Assembly (NCBI GenBank): GCA_050084515.1
Contig: CM114271.1
Location: forward strand, 19,778,001-19,842,000
DNA: 64,000 bases
Origin: Blasia pusilla
Lineage: Eukaryota > Marchantiophyta > Marchantiopsida > Blasiales
Direction: 5' to 3'
This document shows positions 10,607 to 22,985 of this stretch, one piece after another. The notes under the pieces are model-generated. The model saw only the letters and a list, made by a program, of their open reading frames with translations. It was not told the DNA's origin and ran no database searches. The translations under genes and the position numbers were made by a program. Positions within the stretch are counted from its first letter, which is position 1. Every line of letters begins with the position of its first letter.

Positions 10607-13600
10607 CCATTCTCTCCCTCACCTAACTCGAGGTATCAACAGACAGATATTTCCCTACCACACTATTACTTTGAACCAAGAAACTCCTTACCACAGTGTG
10701 CTGTTTCCTGTTCCTAACCCGACGCGTCAATCAAGGAACTCTCGACAACACCGTGTCCTTACCCGAGAGGCGTTACTCACCTGATAGGTAGGTGTATCAT
10801 CCGAGAGACGTTACTTGGCAGTCCACAAGATGTGGGCATGCTACTGAACAGCTATGGGGGTGCCAGAATCTTATTCACTGAACGCGACGGACAGCAATGG
10901 CGGTGCTGGCTCGGGGTTGAGAATGAAAGAAAGACAACGGACGTGGAGAGAGAGGACAATAAAGAAAATAAGAGAGCGTTCGCTCTCTGTCTCTGGGACC
11001 GAAAACACACTATCGTCGACAAGCGTACTCACTTAAAACTCGTCGTGTCATCGCCCTTACGTGTACGATAGGCGTTTTTTTCACTTTGCGAATGTGCGCG
11101 AGGACTGGTGGTCCATCGGATTGCCTCCACCACGTGGCACTCCTGTGGCGCTTGGGAAACGCTTGTGCCTAAACGGAAAAGAAAGCAGTAGCAGAGCACA
11201 GAAGGATCGACTCGGAAGCCCAAGACCGACTCGCGAGAATCGCTGGCGTTCATCGTTGACATGCAGCTGCAGCCCTTCGATTAGTGCGGTTTACGTTTTC
11301 TCGGCAGTGGCTGTAGATGTGAAGTGAAGGGACTGGAATCCAATCAATACAAAAAGTAGATGGTTTGCTTCACAACTGAGAAACGAAAGCCAGACCTAGT
11401 GATGAATGGATGGGAAAGTAGCGTAGGGATAACTTGGGGGTAGCTGACAAGCGATTTACTCGAGTTCGGGGAGTTTTTTCGTGGGACCCGGTATATTACT
11501 GGGAATGGTAAATCGGCAACGGAAATTCCGGTTTTTGAACCGGTTTTTCAGACACGAAATACAAAGAGCATCCTCAAATCCAACCGGTTTTTCGTAGGCA
11601 GTTTTAAAATTGATCGGAAATTCTCAAATTTAACGGGTTAGCCTTACTCCTTTCACTGGATCATTGATTTATTCCCGAGTGAGGAGTTTTATGACATGGA
11701 AACAACTCGCTAGACAGCTGTGGTGCAGTATGACTACGCTACTTCAATCGTTATAAGCTTTGAAAGATATATGTAGAAGAAGTATAAGTTTGGGCGGTCG
11801 GTCATGATCGCGATAGTGTGGTGTCCGGCTTGTGATTCTCCCATCTACTTTTATTCAGGCCAAGACCGCATGTGGCCTTTGGGTACTTGACTCTTTGAAT
11901 CTCCCTCTTTTGTTTTTCGGATGGGTTTTCCATCATGAATATTTATTGTGGTTTGTTACTTCTTCTTCTTTTTCCAGGTCGTGTTCCTCTCCACAGAAGT
12001 GTCTCCCGTAGCCTACTTACCCTCCTTGTTACAAGAGCAATTCAGCGTTCTTAAGTGGCCACCTTCCTCTTGGAAACCGACGCACATTTGTAATTTCTTT
12101 GCAACGCGATTAGAAGAGTGTGTCGAGAAGAGAAATACCAAAGATACATGAACACTGGTCGGCTCTTCACAAGCTCTTCTTAAGCACTCGAAGAGCAACC
12201 TCCATTTCAACATAGAATTAAAAACAAGAAAGTCATGCATATATGTAAAACAACCCATTCATTATAGTTGGACTTCAAAAACCAATTTTTTTCCAATCCA
12301 TGAATTCATTTGAAACAATTGAGCTAGTTAGTGTGTACATATTGCATTTAGTGATTGTGAGTAGCATCAATAATCAAGGTATTTACAATCCTCATGTGAG
12401 AAATCGTGGAACTTGGCTATATTGGAAATTGGTCTATTGAGACAAGAACCGTTGGAAATAAGTATCCTTTCATGGATTTTTAATCATGCTTTAGAGTTTT
12501 TTTTTACTTCTCTTGCTATTGTCTATAGCTCTTTTCCGTCATCTTTATTCCGCATGGACAATAAATCTATTCATTCATTCTATCAACTAGTTTCTAGTAG
12601 TTGCTACCCATGGGTTAGGAATATTGCGTAATTACACACATGAGAAGATCTCTCACTCAACATTCTTTTTCATCTCAACTTGACTGTCCATCTTCATTTC
12701 CATTCATAAAACTACCTCTTATGCTTACATTATGCAAGCCACTTCTTCCTTCCTCTCATAAAGCAATGAGAAGCATTTTAGACTCGCTTACAATTTGGGC
12801 CATTTCCCGTTATATTTTTTGGAGATAAATATAGATTATCAATATATCTCCAAGGTGGAGTTAACTCTTCTAAATGAATACAATGACATTTAGAGTAATA
12901 GGTCAAACTTCACTTGTGTAGCTTCTAGTAACCTATGTGAGTTCTTGGGAATAGAATGATTATGTTACTTACCATGGCTTTTATGTGGATTATAGAGTAA
13001 ATAGTGTCTATCCCTACCTTATATATAGAATGGGACAAGAGTTTCACTCAATCTCTTTTTGCATATTTTCACTCTTCCTATATGTCCAAGTTAGTTAGTT
13101 AGCATTCCTTTGGAGAACCAAACTACGTCAGAAGGCAAAATCATAGGTTGTAATGAATCACATGTTACTGTCCATTTTCTACCTCACGCAATTTTTTATT
13201 TCATGCATCGAGGTAGACATTGTTCAAAACATGTAAGAGACTGATTTGTTTTTCTCATAGACAAACTCTGTTTTGGTAAAATTTCCAATTTTCTATCCAA
13301 AAGTAAACCCATAGAAAAGGATTCAAGAGTGAATCATAAATCAAATATTCCATGCTTGAGAATTAAAGTAAAAAAAATCCGACAAAACTTTTAAATCCTC
13401 ATTCATTAATATTTTCCGATTTCCCGATCTACACCAATCATAATCGGAGGGATGTCGAACATCCAGCTTGCGTATGAAAGTTACGAAAAGATTTCTTTGT
13501 GGATAAAGACAGCAAGCCCTAACCTAGAGGAATTTCTAGCACACCAAAAATTAAAGTGTGGAAGGAAAGGTAATTGCATATATGTTAGTTCGTTTCTATT

Positions 13601-13713
13601 TGCAGCGTTTCATGGTTTGGTTGTCATTAGCCTTTACTTTCCGGCTAAACCTTCTGTATTTTCATTCGTAAAAACACCTACTATACCAGTTAGGTCAGAG
13701 TCCCTCCAGGATA
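10607..13713. other. Intergenic DNA without a recognisable gene
   Basis: Composition is less AT-rich at 10.6-11.7 kb, then AT-rich again. Short open frames (10832-11071, 12413-12631, 13452-13739) match no family I know and lack a splice-linked partner. It contains the second copy of the 1459-1545 tail (11868-11960), and several CCGGTTTTT-type motifs near 11520-11640. Confidence 0.55.
11868..11960 (+). repeat. Second copy of the 1459-1545 tail repeat
   Basis: Shares CTTGACTCTTTGAATCTCCC and GATGGGTTTTCCATCA with the copy next to the reverse-transcriptase remnant at the left edge. It has no coding sequence upstream, so it is probably a 5'-truncated insertion of the same element family. Confidence 0.5.
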
Positions 13714-14247
13714 TCAATTCATCCTCAATGGAGGATTGAGGTACCTGCGTCCCTCCCTCCCATCACTTTGATCTAACTTTTGGCAAATTTTCAGGTTTCT
13801 CCTTAAACTACATGCCACAAGAATTCTGTCATCCTGACAAGATAACTCTGCTCCATCTATTTCTAGCTTGCCCTCCCAATCAATACCTCTCAATTGCCAG
13901 AACCCAATACAAGGAAGAACTCTATGTTTTTCCCCCATTTCTAAAATTGTAGTTTCCATCCATCCATTAGCATTCCAGCCCCACTTCCTTTTCGGCGGAC
14001 CCACCTACCCAGACATCTATTTAAATGCCATTGTCAATGCATTTGTACTCGGGAAGCCGCAACAAATCTGGTATCGTCCATCGAATACTTTTCCAGAGGA
14101 CGTTACTTTCCTGTTGGGACAATTCCCCAGGGAAAACCAAAAGGAAGATGGTCGGTCATCACACAACAACTCACAAACATAGCACATGGTAAGTGGGACC
14201 ACATGGCTTGTGAATAAGGTAGAAAGATAATAGCCATCACATGTCAA
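13714..14247 (-). pseudogene. Possible PP2-like (F-box/phloem-lectin type) C-terminal remnant
   Basis: Two minus-strand open stretches (14247-14017 and 14004-13714) in different frames look like one protein. The first contains GKVFDGRYQICCGFPS; the second has NGWMETTILEMGEKHR, then IGFWQLRGIDWEGKLEIDG. This spacing of a GWME-like motif and a following WEGKLEIDG-like strand resembles the C-terminal half of plant PP2-domain proteins as I remember them. A stop and frame change lie between the two parts, and no F-box or start is seen. It lies about 600 bases downstream of the AP-1 mu stop, so part could be 3' UTR. The family call is tentative. Confidence 0.3.
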
Positions 14248-14841
14248 AAACTTTGGCGGCCAAAATGACCAAGTCTGGATTCCAAGTTGACGGTTCCCAA
14301 GATGCCCTATCTAAGTTTATGACTCATGGTTACAAGCGCCACTTATGGCTTGTAGATCACCACCAGTACTACTATTGGCATATAAGAAAGACACACTCAT
14401 CACATAACTTAAGTTTTATTCAAAGAATGATCAGTTCAGCTTGTATTGTTGACAGCAAGCAGCAATGGAAGACAGGTGGAATAAAGTGAGAGCTTGGCAG
14501 CCAAAAATGCCATTAGTGCGAAACCTGCTTCGAAACCACTTCCAGGTGCAATACAAATGTTATCACAATGGAGTCCTGGCAAAAATAATTACCAGTACCA
14601 AGCCACTCACCATTTTCATATCATACATCTGGGAGCTGGTCTAAATGAATACGCAACCTAGGGTACTCAAAGCACCTACCATTATCTCTGTAGAGCCAAC
14701 TACCAGGGGTAGTCCCCACCCTTCCTAACAAGAGTGGAATAAAGTGGGTAGGTACAAATATCAGACAAGAAAAAAATGCAGTCAATTTACTCTGTCAAGG
14801 TTAATGGAGAGTGCTTGTGTAACCACCACAAAATCTGTAAC
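14248..14841. other. AP-1 mu 3' flank
   Basis: Presumed 3' untranslated and downstream sequence of the minus-strand AP-1 mu gene. No independent coding signal was found. Confidence 0.5.
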
Positions 14842-17800
14842 CTAAATCATCCGCAGCTCATATTCACCAGCCATTGTGATGTAGCGCACCCATGGAAGTG
14901 CCTGGTAACCACTTTTTTCTATAATCTTCAGGTATCTCACCTGAAAAACGAACAGGTTCGCATTGATGGAATTATGTCAGAGTAGAAGAATTGAAGAAAA
15001 GGCTGCTTTGAGACATAAATCGAGTAAATTTGCTCAGGCTCCCCATTATTAAATCTACAACTACCTCTTCTGTCTAAGAGGAATCTGATACCTGGCAAGA
15101 AAATTCTTTCCCCCGGCGGGAAAAACGGGATTTGAACCCGCGATTCTGGCTTGACAGACAAGTGCTATAAACCACTAAGCTAATTAATCAACACCTTAGA
15201 TCAGACAAGTTACCTGAATTCCAGAAACAGTGAAATATGGAATTTCGAATTTCACACGGATGGGTGGTCGCTTTTCGGGAAGAGCCTCCTCAGCCGCTAT
15301 GCTCGGAAGACCAAACTTAGCCCTCAACATATATTCCTGTGTGAAATGAGAAACTTGATATGAATTCACCTTCTCTGTATCTAGACCTAGCTATACGAGT
15401 AAACAAGCTCCAATCAGAACTATCAATCATCTGTATACATTGCCAAATGTCATACCATCACTGCAAAACAACTTTACTCATGAAAACACAAACCAAGTTT
15501 GCAAATCAGCAAACTAACCTTTCCACCAGGGAATGACTTGATTTTCCACAGGAGAGCCTCTCTTTCAGGCGCATACACAGCTGACCCCATTGAAGTACGG
15601 ACAGCTGGTGTAGTCGCATCCGATGGTACTGGCAGTTCGATCTCCACATTGGTGGCAGTACTGGATGCCAGCCATCATACACGGAATAGTCCAAGAACAA
15701 TCAGGGAAGAAAACTGGAAGATAAAGGAGATCATCTGGTGACAACACAGGTTGCCTTGACATTGTTGAAAGCTGCAAGATTTTCAACTACAAACGAACTC
15801 TGCATACAGATGGATGACAGAAAAGGAAACAGTTCCTCAACTGAACAAGCAGAGAAGCCGAGAATATAGATCCTTCTGAGAGATTTAGAATGACCTCTTA
15901 CCTCCGTTCTTTGAATTGACTGCGAGCCTTGACCATATACTCTACCCGACTCCTGGAATGACGCTCCACTTGAGCTTCCACCCAGATTAGTGGCCTTACC
16001 TGAAAACATTCCCAGTCATGTGCACCTCATTGACATTGCTATAACACTAACAAATTATGCATCCCTTTAGAGCCATGAACATTGGGAAAAACTCAGCTGC
16101 ATTATTGCATCTTCACTACCAATTTGATTCCTGGCACAACAGAAAGCAGGGACAGTAGTTCACATACCTGTGTACTCAAACGGTATGTCATTAAGTCAAA
16201 AGCACCATCAGGGGGAATGAAGGAAATGGTGCGATCATTCTCAAAGCGAGCTAGTCTTACACATCTGCAGGAGCATCAAATTGACATACAAGTTAGTGTT
16301 GCAGAAGACAGCCTCTAGTAGACACCCTTTCACACCATTTAGAACCTGATATGAGATACAGTAAGGTGGGTTATTAGTCTGGATGTGCAATAACCATCAA
16401 CAGTTATAAAAACTGCCCCACGACCCTTTAGAAAGAGATGACAACTATCTCAAGAGTATAATGAGAACGAAAGCTCACGTACAACAATCAAGCCTGGGTG
16501 AATTTTGAAGTGAGTAGGCTCCTTACTGATGGAACTTGATGTCGTCCAAATCAATTGATTTCCCTTTCGTTGAACGACCTTGAGCTTCCAAAAGCACTCT
16601 GTCATTTAGACCTAGTTTGCACTCTGGCATTCCACTGAATAGGTAGGGAAAACGTTTAGAAAGTGGTTCCAGGAGATTTACCACTTGACCACCACGAAAA
16701 CAACACACATAAGACAGCCTTTTACACCAACTGAATCAGTATTAGGAGAAAGATGCTAAAATCGGCAGAAGATAAGATGAAAGCCAAACCTGAGATAAGT
16801 GCGCATCTTCAGAGCACCAACCACATCAGACCGTACAAGTTGACTATTGCTGTTGACCAAAATGTTCACACTTTCCACAACATCTAAGAAGACCTAATCA
16901 GCACAGGACGTAATATTAGTGTGGTTCACCAAGAGATGCTGCTAAAATTCATTTTATTATGTTTCAACTCCCCACGGCTCGATCAGAAAAAGTAGCGATT
17001 AGCCTCTCCCATTCTTCCTCATAAATAGGCTTACCATCCAGGGATATAAAGATGACAACCCACCTCATTTTTCTTGTACTTGATACCTTCCATGCGCCAA
17101 GAGACTGCATTGGTAACAGCCATGGGAGGTCTCGTTGTCATCTCTATTTTGTATGCATCAGTCTTGATGAACTCACTCAGAATCTTCGCCTCCGTATATT
17201 GAGGATAACCAAAATCCATCATTTCATCTAGCAATTCATACTGTCAAAAGTGCATGAGGTTACAAAAATCAGTCATGAGTGAAACTGTATTGTACACCAA
17301 AATGCAATAAGGAAACCGCTTGTTGGAAAGGGGGACTTACCACCACAACAAAATTATCTCGGAGTGATTCCTCTTCAAGTTCCTCAAAATAGTGCTTGAA
17401 GACCTGCCCAAGCAAGTGACCAATATTCAGATACAAAGGCAACAAATCTGAGTGAACATAGCCACAGCCTTCTACAATACACACTCCACTGTTTATATGG
17501 AATTGGGCAGTTGAGGCAATACCCTGACATAGTTTTCATTATGGCATTCAGCCGAGTTTTCACTGAACAATGAAGTAAAATAAATGTAGGAGTAGGAGAT
17601 CTTACGTCTACGACACGGTGGAGGAAGAGTAACAGACTGGCTGCATTGCAGTTCTGCCTTGAGGCAGTCATCACATAGACATTGTTGTACTGAATGAAAA
17701 GATATGTCACGCCATCATCATAAACTACAGGCTCATGAGAAGAAGGGTCCGTCTGCAATATCCACAATTAGTGAGGTGATCATAGCTTGTACACCCTTGA

Positions 17801-18107
17801 CTATGTGAAGGACGATCAGTTCTTTGAATACTCGATGCACAAGTTGAGCCAAATGACTTTTTTTCTTTAAAGATGGAAAATGCAGCCTTGTAGCCTCCTT
17901 TCAAATTTGACAATTTTCAGGTCTGACGTAGATCAAGATCAAACGAGGAAAAAAGTGATTTATCTTCAAACAACTCACCTCCCCATCCATCAGCTTGCTG
18001 AAGAAACGCTCTGCTTGGGCAGCCGAAACATCACCACGGTAATCTCGCCATACTAAAACTCGACCCTTCATGTCCAACAGAAACACTGCGGACGCAGCAC
18101 CCGTCAT
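14842..18107 (-). CDS. AP1M: AP-1 clathrin adaptor complex, medium (mu) subunit, eleven exons
   Basis: Medium subunit of AP-1. It recruits tyrosine-motif (YxxPhi) cargo into clathrin coats at the trans-Golgi network/early endosome. Minus-strand exons in transcription order: 18107-17979, 17752-17606, 17403-17341, 17240-17064, 16893-16790, 16634-16527, 16264-16168, 15999-15902, 15660-15519, 15336-15214, 14940-14842. They total 1287 bases (428 aa plus stop), as in plant AP1M, with GT-AG introns of 100-273 bases. The N-terminal longin-like domain starts [20 protein letters not shown] and includes [10 protein letters not shown] and [14 protein letters not shown]. The mu homology domain follows from about residue 170, with [28 protein letters not shown]-like [10 protein letters not shown], and PWVRYIT near the end carrying the Trp/Arg of the cargo pocket. 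No stop, frameshift or missing segment was seen. The promoter side, including exon 1, is duplicated at 57-58.9 kb. Confidence 0.95.
15119..15188 (-). pseudogene. tRNA-like sequence in AP-1 mu intron 10
   Basis: On the minus strand, an A-box-like TAGCTTAGTGG (15182-15172) and a B-box GGTTCAAATCC (15138-15128) lie at tRNA-like spacing. The anticodon-loop region reads CTGTCAA (GUC, Asp-like) and the T arm GCGGG/CCCGT pairs. The 5' and 3' acceptor strands do not pair, and the anticodon stem has a mismatch. It is therefore a degraded tRNA, an organelle-derived insert or a SINE head, not a working tRNA gene. Confidence 0.5.
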
Positions 18108-19700
18108 GATGACCTAATTCTTGTACCACGTTTCTTTGTTCAATTATAGCTGCATTTGCAACTAGGTGTAGCGACCAGACAAGGAAGTTCTGGATGATGT
18201 AGGAGGGCTTGACTGAGGGATAACGCCTGCCAGCGATCTAAGCACTTGAAGGACCAGCATGGGCGTTGCGTCACTTTGCATCAACTCCAACAACTGAATA
18301 GAACAGTGGGATGTGATCAGTACACGGAAGTAATTTCTCCTAGAACAGTGAAATAAAGGTAAACTCGTCCTTCTTTGAGCCATCTTCAGCAGGTCCACTG
18401 AAGAATTAGAGATCGCCATTACCAAAGAAAGCATGGTATACAGTATGCTTCTTAGTATACGTCACTTAAAGCCTCGGTTCAGAACAAGCAACTGACGAGT
18501 GGCGTCCCAAAGGCGACTCCCTGTCGTAAGTGGAGTTCGGATGGCAAACAGAACTATCACCTCCAAAGTCACCCCGAGCAAAAACACTACGTAACCTTAA
18601 ACGGAGAGAGAGGTCGTTTCCGAATCGAGAGCATCCGAAAAGCAACCCTGGAGTCTGAAGACCATCCACATGAAAAATCATGATGCTCCTGATAGCTTGA
18701 CCTTCCAAATTGACACTTCCACGAATTGCAACACTTCCACTGCAGTACATTTGAGAGCGATCGTGACGTTTCACGTATGACTTTCACATTACGCCTCCAC
18801 TTAGAGCATTCAGTACAACTCCAGGAGCAGTTGTTCCCTCCTCCAAGTGATTTTTCAATAACAACTCTGCATGGAGATACTTAATGCTAGATCAGATCCA
18901 GAAAGCCGTGTGGAACTGAAGTGCTACTCGGTGCCTGATCTAGTACTTACAATTAGAAAGATGTCGTCGCGAATGTTGAGCCCCGCAAGCCGCGTCAGCT
19001 CTAGTACCTGCTGTTGCTCTGCAAACATTGAGCAGGCACAAGCTACCAACGATCAACGTCTGCAGCGGTTGATTCCCACTGAAACTCAAAGATCAGCACC
19101 CAATACCACAAGCGACAGAGATCTTCCACACTCCGGAGCGTACACTAAAACAACCGTCTGCTCCTCCTGACTCGTCTTCCTTCATCGACACTGGCGTCTA
19201 TTGCTCGCAGCAGGCGATGGCACGCACTAGGTACTCAATTACCGCTAACAAAATTCTCCCTACTGATGAGCACGAGATTGGCGAAAACACCGGAAGCGAT
19301 CGGATCTTACCCGGGGTGAGGGGATCGCGGGGAGCCATTGCGCCATAGCCGAGACCAGATGAGGAAGCAGTGGCGGATTGTTCAAACGCGCATCAATCCG
19401 CGCGAGATTACCCAGATCGCGAGCGCAAGAAGAGGAGGAGCGCAGGAAACACAGCCCTAAGGCACGGAAGCGTGAAAGGAAAGAGCACAACGTAAGAAGA
19501 GGGCTCCACATCCAGCAGCAGGAGCATGAGTAGGAGAAGGCAGAAAGGTATCTCCCGTGTAAAGAAGCTCCGAGACAGAAAGCCGAGGAGACAAGAGAAT
19601 GAGCCCAACCACAGTCATCAAGATAGTACCAGGGATCCCAACCTGGTGGCAATCCCTGCTCCCATCAGGGTTTCCACGGAGTCTCTATTACGGCAATGAT
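17762..19700 (-). repeat. Inverted segmental duplication, original copy
   Basis: This 1.94 kb is nearly identical, in reverse orientation, to about 56970-58907. It covers the MOZART2-like gene with its upstream region, plus AP-1 mu exon 1 and most of intron 1. Homology stops at 17762, ten bases before the intron-1 acceptor. This copy is the source, since the intact AP-1 mu gene continues from it. Confidence 0.9.
18162..19028 (-). CDS. MZT2: MOZART2-like small protein (gamma-tubulin complex associated), two exons
   Basis: Exons 19028-18951 and 18293-18162, phase-0 GT-AG intron, 69 aa. The protein reads MFAEQQQVLELTRLAGLNIR then DDIF(L)I, then LLELMQSDATPMLVLQVLRS and LAGVIPQ. The pattern of helix, DxF-I-LLxL, TP-x2-V-x-Q-x-LxS resembles the MOZART2 core, whose members bind gamma-tubulin complexes. 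The stop is only 54 bases upstream of the AP-1 mu start on the same strand. A further 72-base in-phase stretch (18864-18793, ending NALSGG, with AG and GT at its edges) could be an alternative exon. The family call is from a short motif by eye and could be wrong; the same structure is intact in the duplicate copy. Confidence 0.5.
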
Positions 19701-19724
19701 TGTTTTGCGACTGCAGTTGAGAAC

Positions 19725-19760
19725 TAAGTTGGGACGCCGTAACCACGGCGTCCCAACTTA
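19725..19760. repeat. Perfect 16-base hairpin at the edge of the duplication
   Basis: TAAGTTGGGACGCCGT is followed, after a 4-base AACC loop, by its exact reverse complement. A related GCGACTGCNGTNGNGAACTA block occurs at about 19707 and again at about 19817. The hairpin lies about 25 bases beyond the end of the inverted duplication. Confidence 0.85.
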
Positions 19761-21119
19761 ATAATTGCTTTTGGTTGAATCTTTCCTTTGAGTCCGTAGT
19801 TGTAATGACTCGATTGCGACTGCGGTCGGGAACTACGTTGAGAGGTCCTGTCTAGAATGATTGCCTCTCGTTGAATTTTATTAATTTTATCTAAATTATT
19901 AAAGTTCCAGGGAAAGAAATGAAAAAGTACAATTTCCCTGCGTATGAAAGACCATGTAGGAAATGATGTGGCCAAAGTTTCTATCATACATCTCAAACAT
20001 TTAGAGATGGCATGTCATGTAAGAAAAAAAGGATAGCCATGTTGAAAGGCCCTAGCAAGAATGATTTTTTTGAATTTTCCGAATGAAAAACAATCCAAAT
20101 TTTATGTTGTAGATGCAGTCCACCATATTAACATCAAAAGCGTAGACGCTCTAAACCATCACCTATATTTCTCCTTGGCCTTCTCTCAAGCATATTTGTA
20201 AACATGTATATAATAATTGGCTACAACAAAATACGTAACATTTTTTAATGTTGCTTTACCCCATTAGACGGGTAGAAATAGAAATGAATAGGGATTTGAA
20301 TGAAATATATAGTAATAAAATATGATGAAAAAATTATGAATTTTTACCTCAATTCATATTTAATGGAAAAAAGAAATAAAAATTTAATGGAAGAGTAGAT
20401 TTTGTTTAAATTTTATGGAAAGATAAAATTATTTAATATATTGGGATATCATTTAAATTTGAATGGAGGATTATAATTACTAAGAACAGTGAAATGTTAT
20501 TACTTTTCTAAGATTTTAGAAAATAGAAATCATATTTAAAATTTAAAATAAATAACAAAATAATTTTTTAAATAATTGTATTAATTCAAATGTTATATTT
20601 TGGGAAAGGAACTAAATTTAATGGAAAAGGAAAATTATTCCGTTAATTAAAATTAGCTAAGATTTTGGTAAGAGAATATTATTTTGGTGGGAAGAATGGA
20701 AGTGGAAGAATAGTGATTGTTTGAGCTTTTACGGAGGAGTGAAATTATTTAGGGGAGATGGGTGTTATTTAAAGGTGAAATTTTCTTACTCTTTTAACAT
20801 TTAAAAAAGTGGAAATTATACTTAAGTTTTAAAATTAAATTAAATTTTAAATTTTAAATATAATTTTAAAAAACTATTATTGACACTTGCTTTTTAAGGG
20901 CCTATTGACATGTGGTAATTGGACAAGAAAAAAATGTTTCACGTGTTATGGGCATAAAGAAATAAGTTTGAATTTGTGTGCAACATCATTAATCCCTTCA
21001 CTAACAAAGGCTCTTCAAACACTGTGCTTAGATGTCCAAATTGTGCACCATTTCTTTCCAAATGTGCAAAAATTCCTGATCTACAATGTCATCAAATTTA
21101 TTCCCTCATTCAACTTTCC
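19761..21119. other. AT-rich stretch with a dispersed repeat copy (about 20888-21020)
   Basis: No gene is seen. The right part (TGGTAATTGGACAAGAAAAA, then TTTGAATTTGTGTG and CCCTTCACTAACA) is related to about 8255-8400. The retroelement A remnant begins next to it. Confidence 0.5.
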
Positions 21120-21348
21120 ATCAGAAATTGAAGACCCAAGGAGATCGACACACCAGGGGAGAGATCGGGAGAGATACCCTTGGACTTCTTGGGATGTTTT
21201 GCAGGTATACCAGGAGATGATAGCCACAGCATCGAGTGAGGTTATGGGCACTGCATGTGGAGGAGATCAGAGTTTGCAGTTGGTTGTAGGAGAGCGGCCA
21301 AGTGTTGGTGTTCGAGACGGGGTTGCACCATAGCAACCATCGATACCC

Positions 21349-22615
21349 GTGTCGGAGAGTCCTACCATAGTCACGATGGAGACTTGGGAGCCAGATATGG
21401 ACCCTAAGTTGACAGGAGAAGAGCGGCGCCGGATACATCAGTTCCTTAGGAGTTATAAGAGCTGCTTTGTGTTTAGCATGGAGGATTTGGGTACTGTGAA
21501 AGGACCAGGATCCGCATTGAGTTGTCGAGTGATACGCCGATCTTCCGAGACCCTACAGGTACAGTGATATGGAGAGGGCTCTGATTCATAGTAAGAGCCA
21601 AGACTTGGTTGGAGCAGGACTAGTGGAGATGTCGCATATGCATGGGGAGTATGCATCTGCCACTGTCATGTCTGCCAAGAAGGATGTGTATGGCAACTAG
21701 ACGGATAGGCGAATGTGTGGGGATTACCCGCCTATCAATCGACATACGAAGTCTGATAGGTATGCCATGCCCACTCCCGAGGAGATCTTTGATGCGATTG
21801 GTCTAGCAAAGGTCTTTAGTTCATTTGATTTGCGAGCCGGATACCATCAGCTGCCTATCAGATTGGAGGATAGGCAAAAGACGACATTTTGGGGCATCGA
21901 TTCTCACGGGAAGGATTGTTTGTACCAGTGGCGGTTCTTACCATTTGGGTTAAGGAACGCCCTGGATGAGTTTCAAAGGGTCATGGATAGAATCTTGGCA
22001 TGTTTGGATTTTGCTAGGTGTTATATTGATGATATTTTAGTCTTTAGTGCCACAGTTGAAGAGCATGAGCGAGATCTAGAGGAGGTATTTCGACGATTGT
22101 AGTTACATGGGCTGAAGCTACATCTAGGCAAGTGTAAGTTCTTCTCCGACCAAATTGAGAACTTGGGTCATACAATATACCCAGGTGGCCTTGGTGTTCT
22201 ACAGACGAAGGTAGAGGCTATTTCACGCATTCCACGCCCTAAAGATGTAAGCCGTGTTTGTGCATTCATGGGATTGGCGAACTTCTATCGTCGGTACGTC
22301 AAGGGATTCATTTTGATTGCGAAGCCATTAACCTTGCTGACCAAGGTGGATCATGAGTGGCAGTGCGGGGATGAGCAGGAGCGAGCATTTCAGCTGCTCA
22401 AGGACATATAGACGTCCGCGCCCATCTTGAGGAGATCGATCAAGGGGCGTCCTTTCCAATTGCACACAGATTGGAGCATGTTGGGGCTTGGAGTGGTGCT
22501 CACCCAACATGATGATGAGGGTTGAGAGTTCGTGGTGACTTACGCTAGCCGTTCGAGCAACGTTGTAGAGGCGAGGCACAACTCGTATGAGGGTGAGTGT
22601 TTGGTTGCGGTGTGG
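21349..22615 (+). pseudogene. Element A reverse transcriptase, broken
   Basis: Ty3-family polymerase. Visible motifs are MCGDYPPINRHTKSDRYAMP, FDLRAGYHQLPI, QWRFLPFGLRNA, the catalytic CYIDDILVFS box, GKCKFF and FMGLANFYRRYVKGF. The RNase H start HTDWSMLGLGVVL follows. In-frame stops occur after FRRL (about 22100), after LLKDI (about 22410) and in the RNase H start. The reading ends exactly at the element B insertion and resumes at 32060. The close relative in element B has the same motifs. Confidence 0.85.
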
Positions 22616-22619
22616 ACTG

Positions 22620-22985
22620 TGTCATGACCATACGGATTATGTCGTAGAGTATAGTGTGCTAGTAGAGGACATTCCTTATGTAGGACCGTAGTGGCTTGGT
22701 AGAGATGCGGTTCCATACATAGGGTTGGGGGTTACTCAGTTGGGGGTGAGTTTCCCAGTAGGGCCCGCTCTTAGGTTGGAGGATATAAGGTGGAGTGCAT
22801 TCAAAGAACAGTCAGTTCTTTGAGTTGAGCCTGTTGCGTTGGGAGTTAGCCTTGGTAGTGAGTAGAGCTCTTGGCTATGGTGTTTCCCGCAAGCTTCGAC
22901 CTGGATTCTCCCATCGTGGAGTGGGTTTGGCTCGATTGTATGTGATTGTAAACGTGTTTTATGACAGTAGGTCTTTCACGGATTT
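22620..22985 (+). repeat. Element B 5' terminal repeat (A1)
   Basis: This 366-base block starts TGTCATGACCATACGG and ends TTTCACGGATTT. It matches 31580-31947 almost exactly. The ~107-base B unit that follows A at the 3' end of the element is absent here; the leader follows directly. Confidence 0.9.

Noticed and set aside
14241-14489. An 82-codon open frame downstream of AP-1 mu
   Set aside because: No domain or splice partner; most likely 3' flank of AP-1 mu read on the wrong strand.
15119-15188. Functional tRNA-Asp gene
   Set aside because: Acceptor-stem strands do not pair and the anticodon stem has a mismatch.
18466-18774. A 102-codon minus-strand open frame upstream of AP-1 mu as a gene
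   Set aside because: It lies in the intron of the MOZART2-like gene, has no recognisable domain, and its presence in the duplicate only reflects recent copying.
19260-19652. A 130-codon Arg/Ser/Leu-rich open frame as a gene
   Set aside because: It overlaps other open frames, looks like 5' leader or promoter DNA of the MOZART2-like gene, and matches no family.
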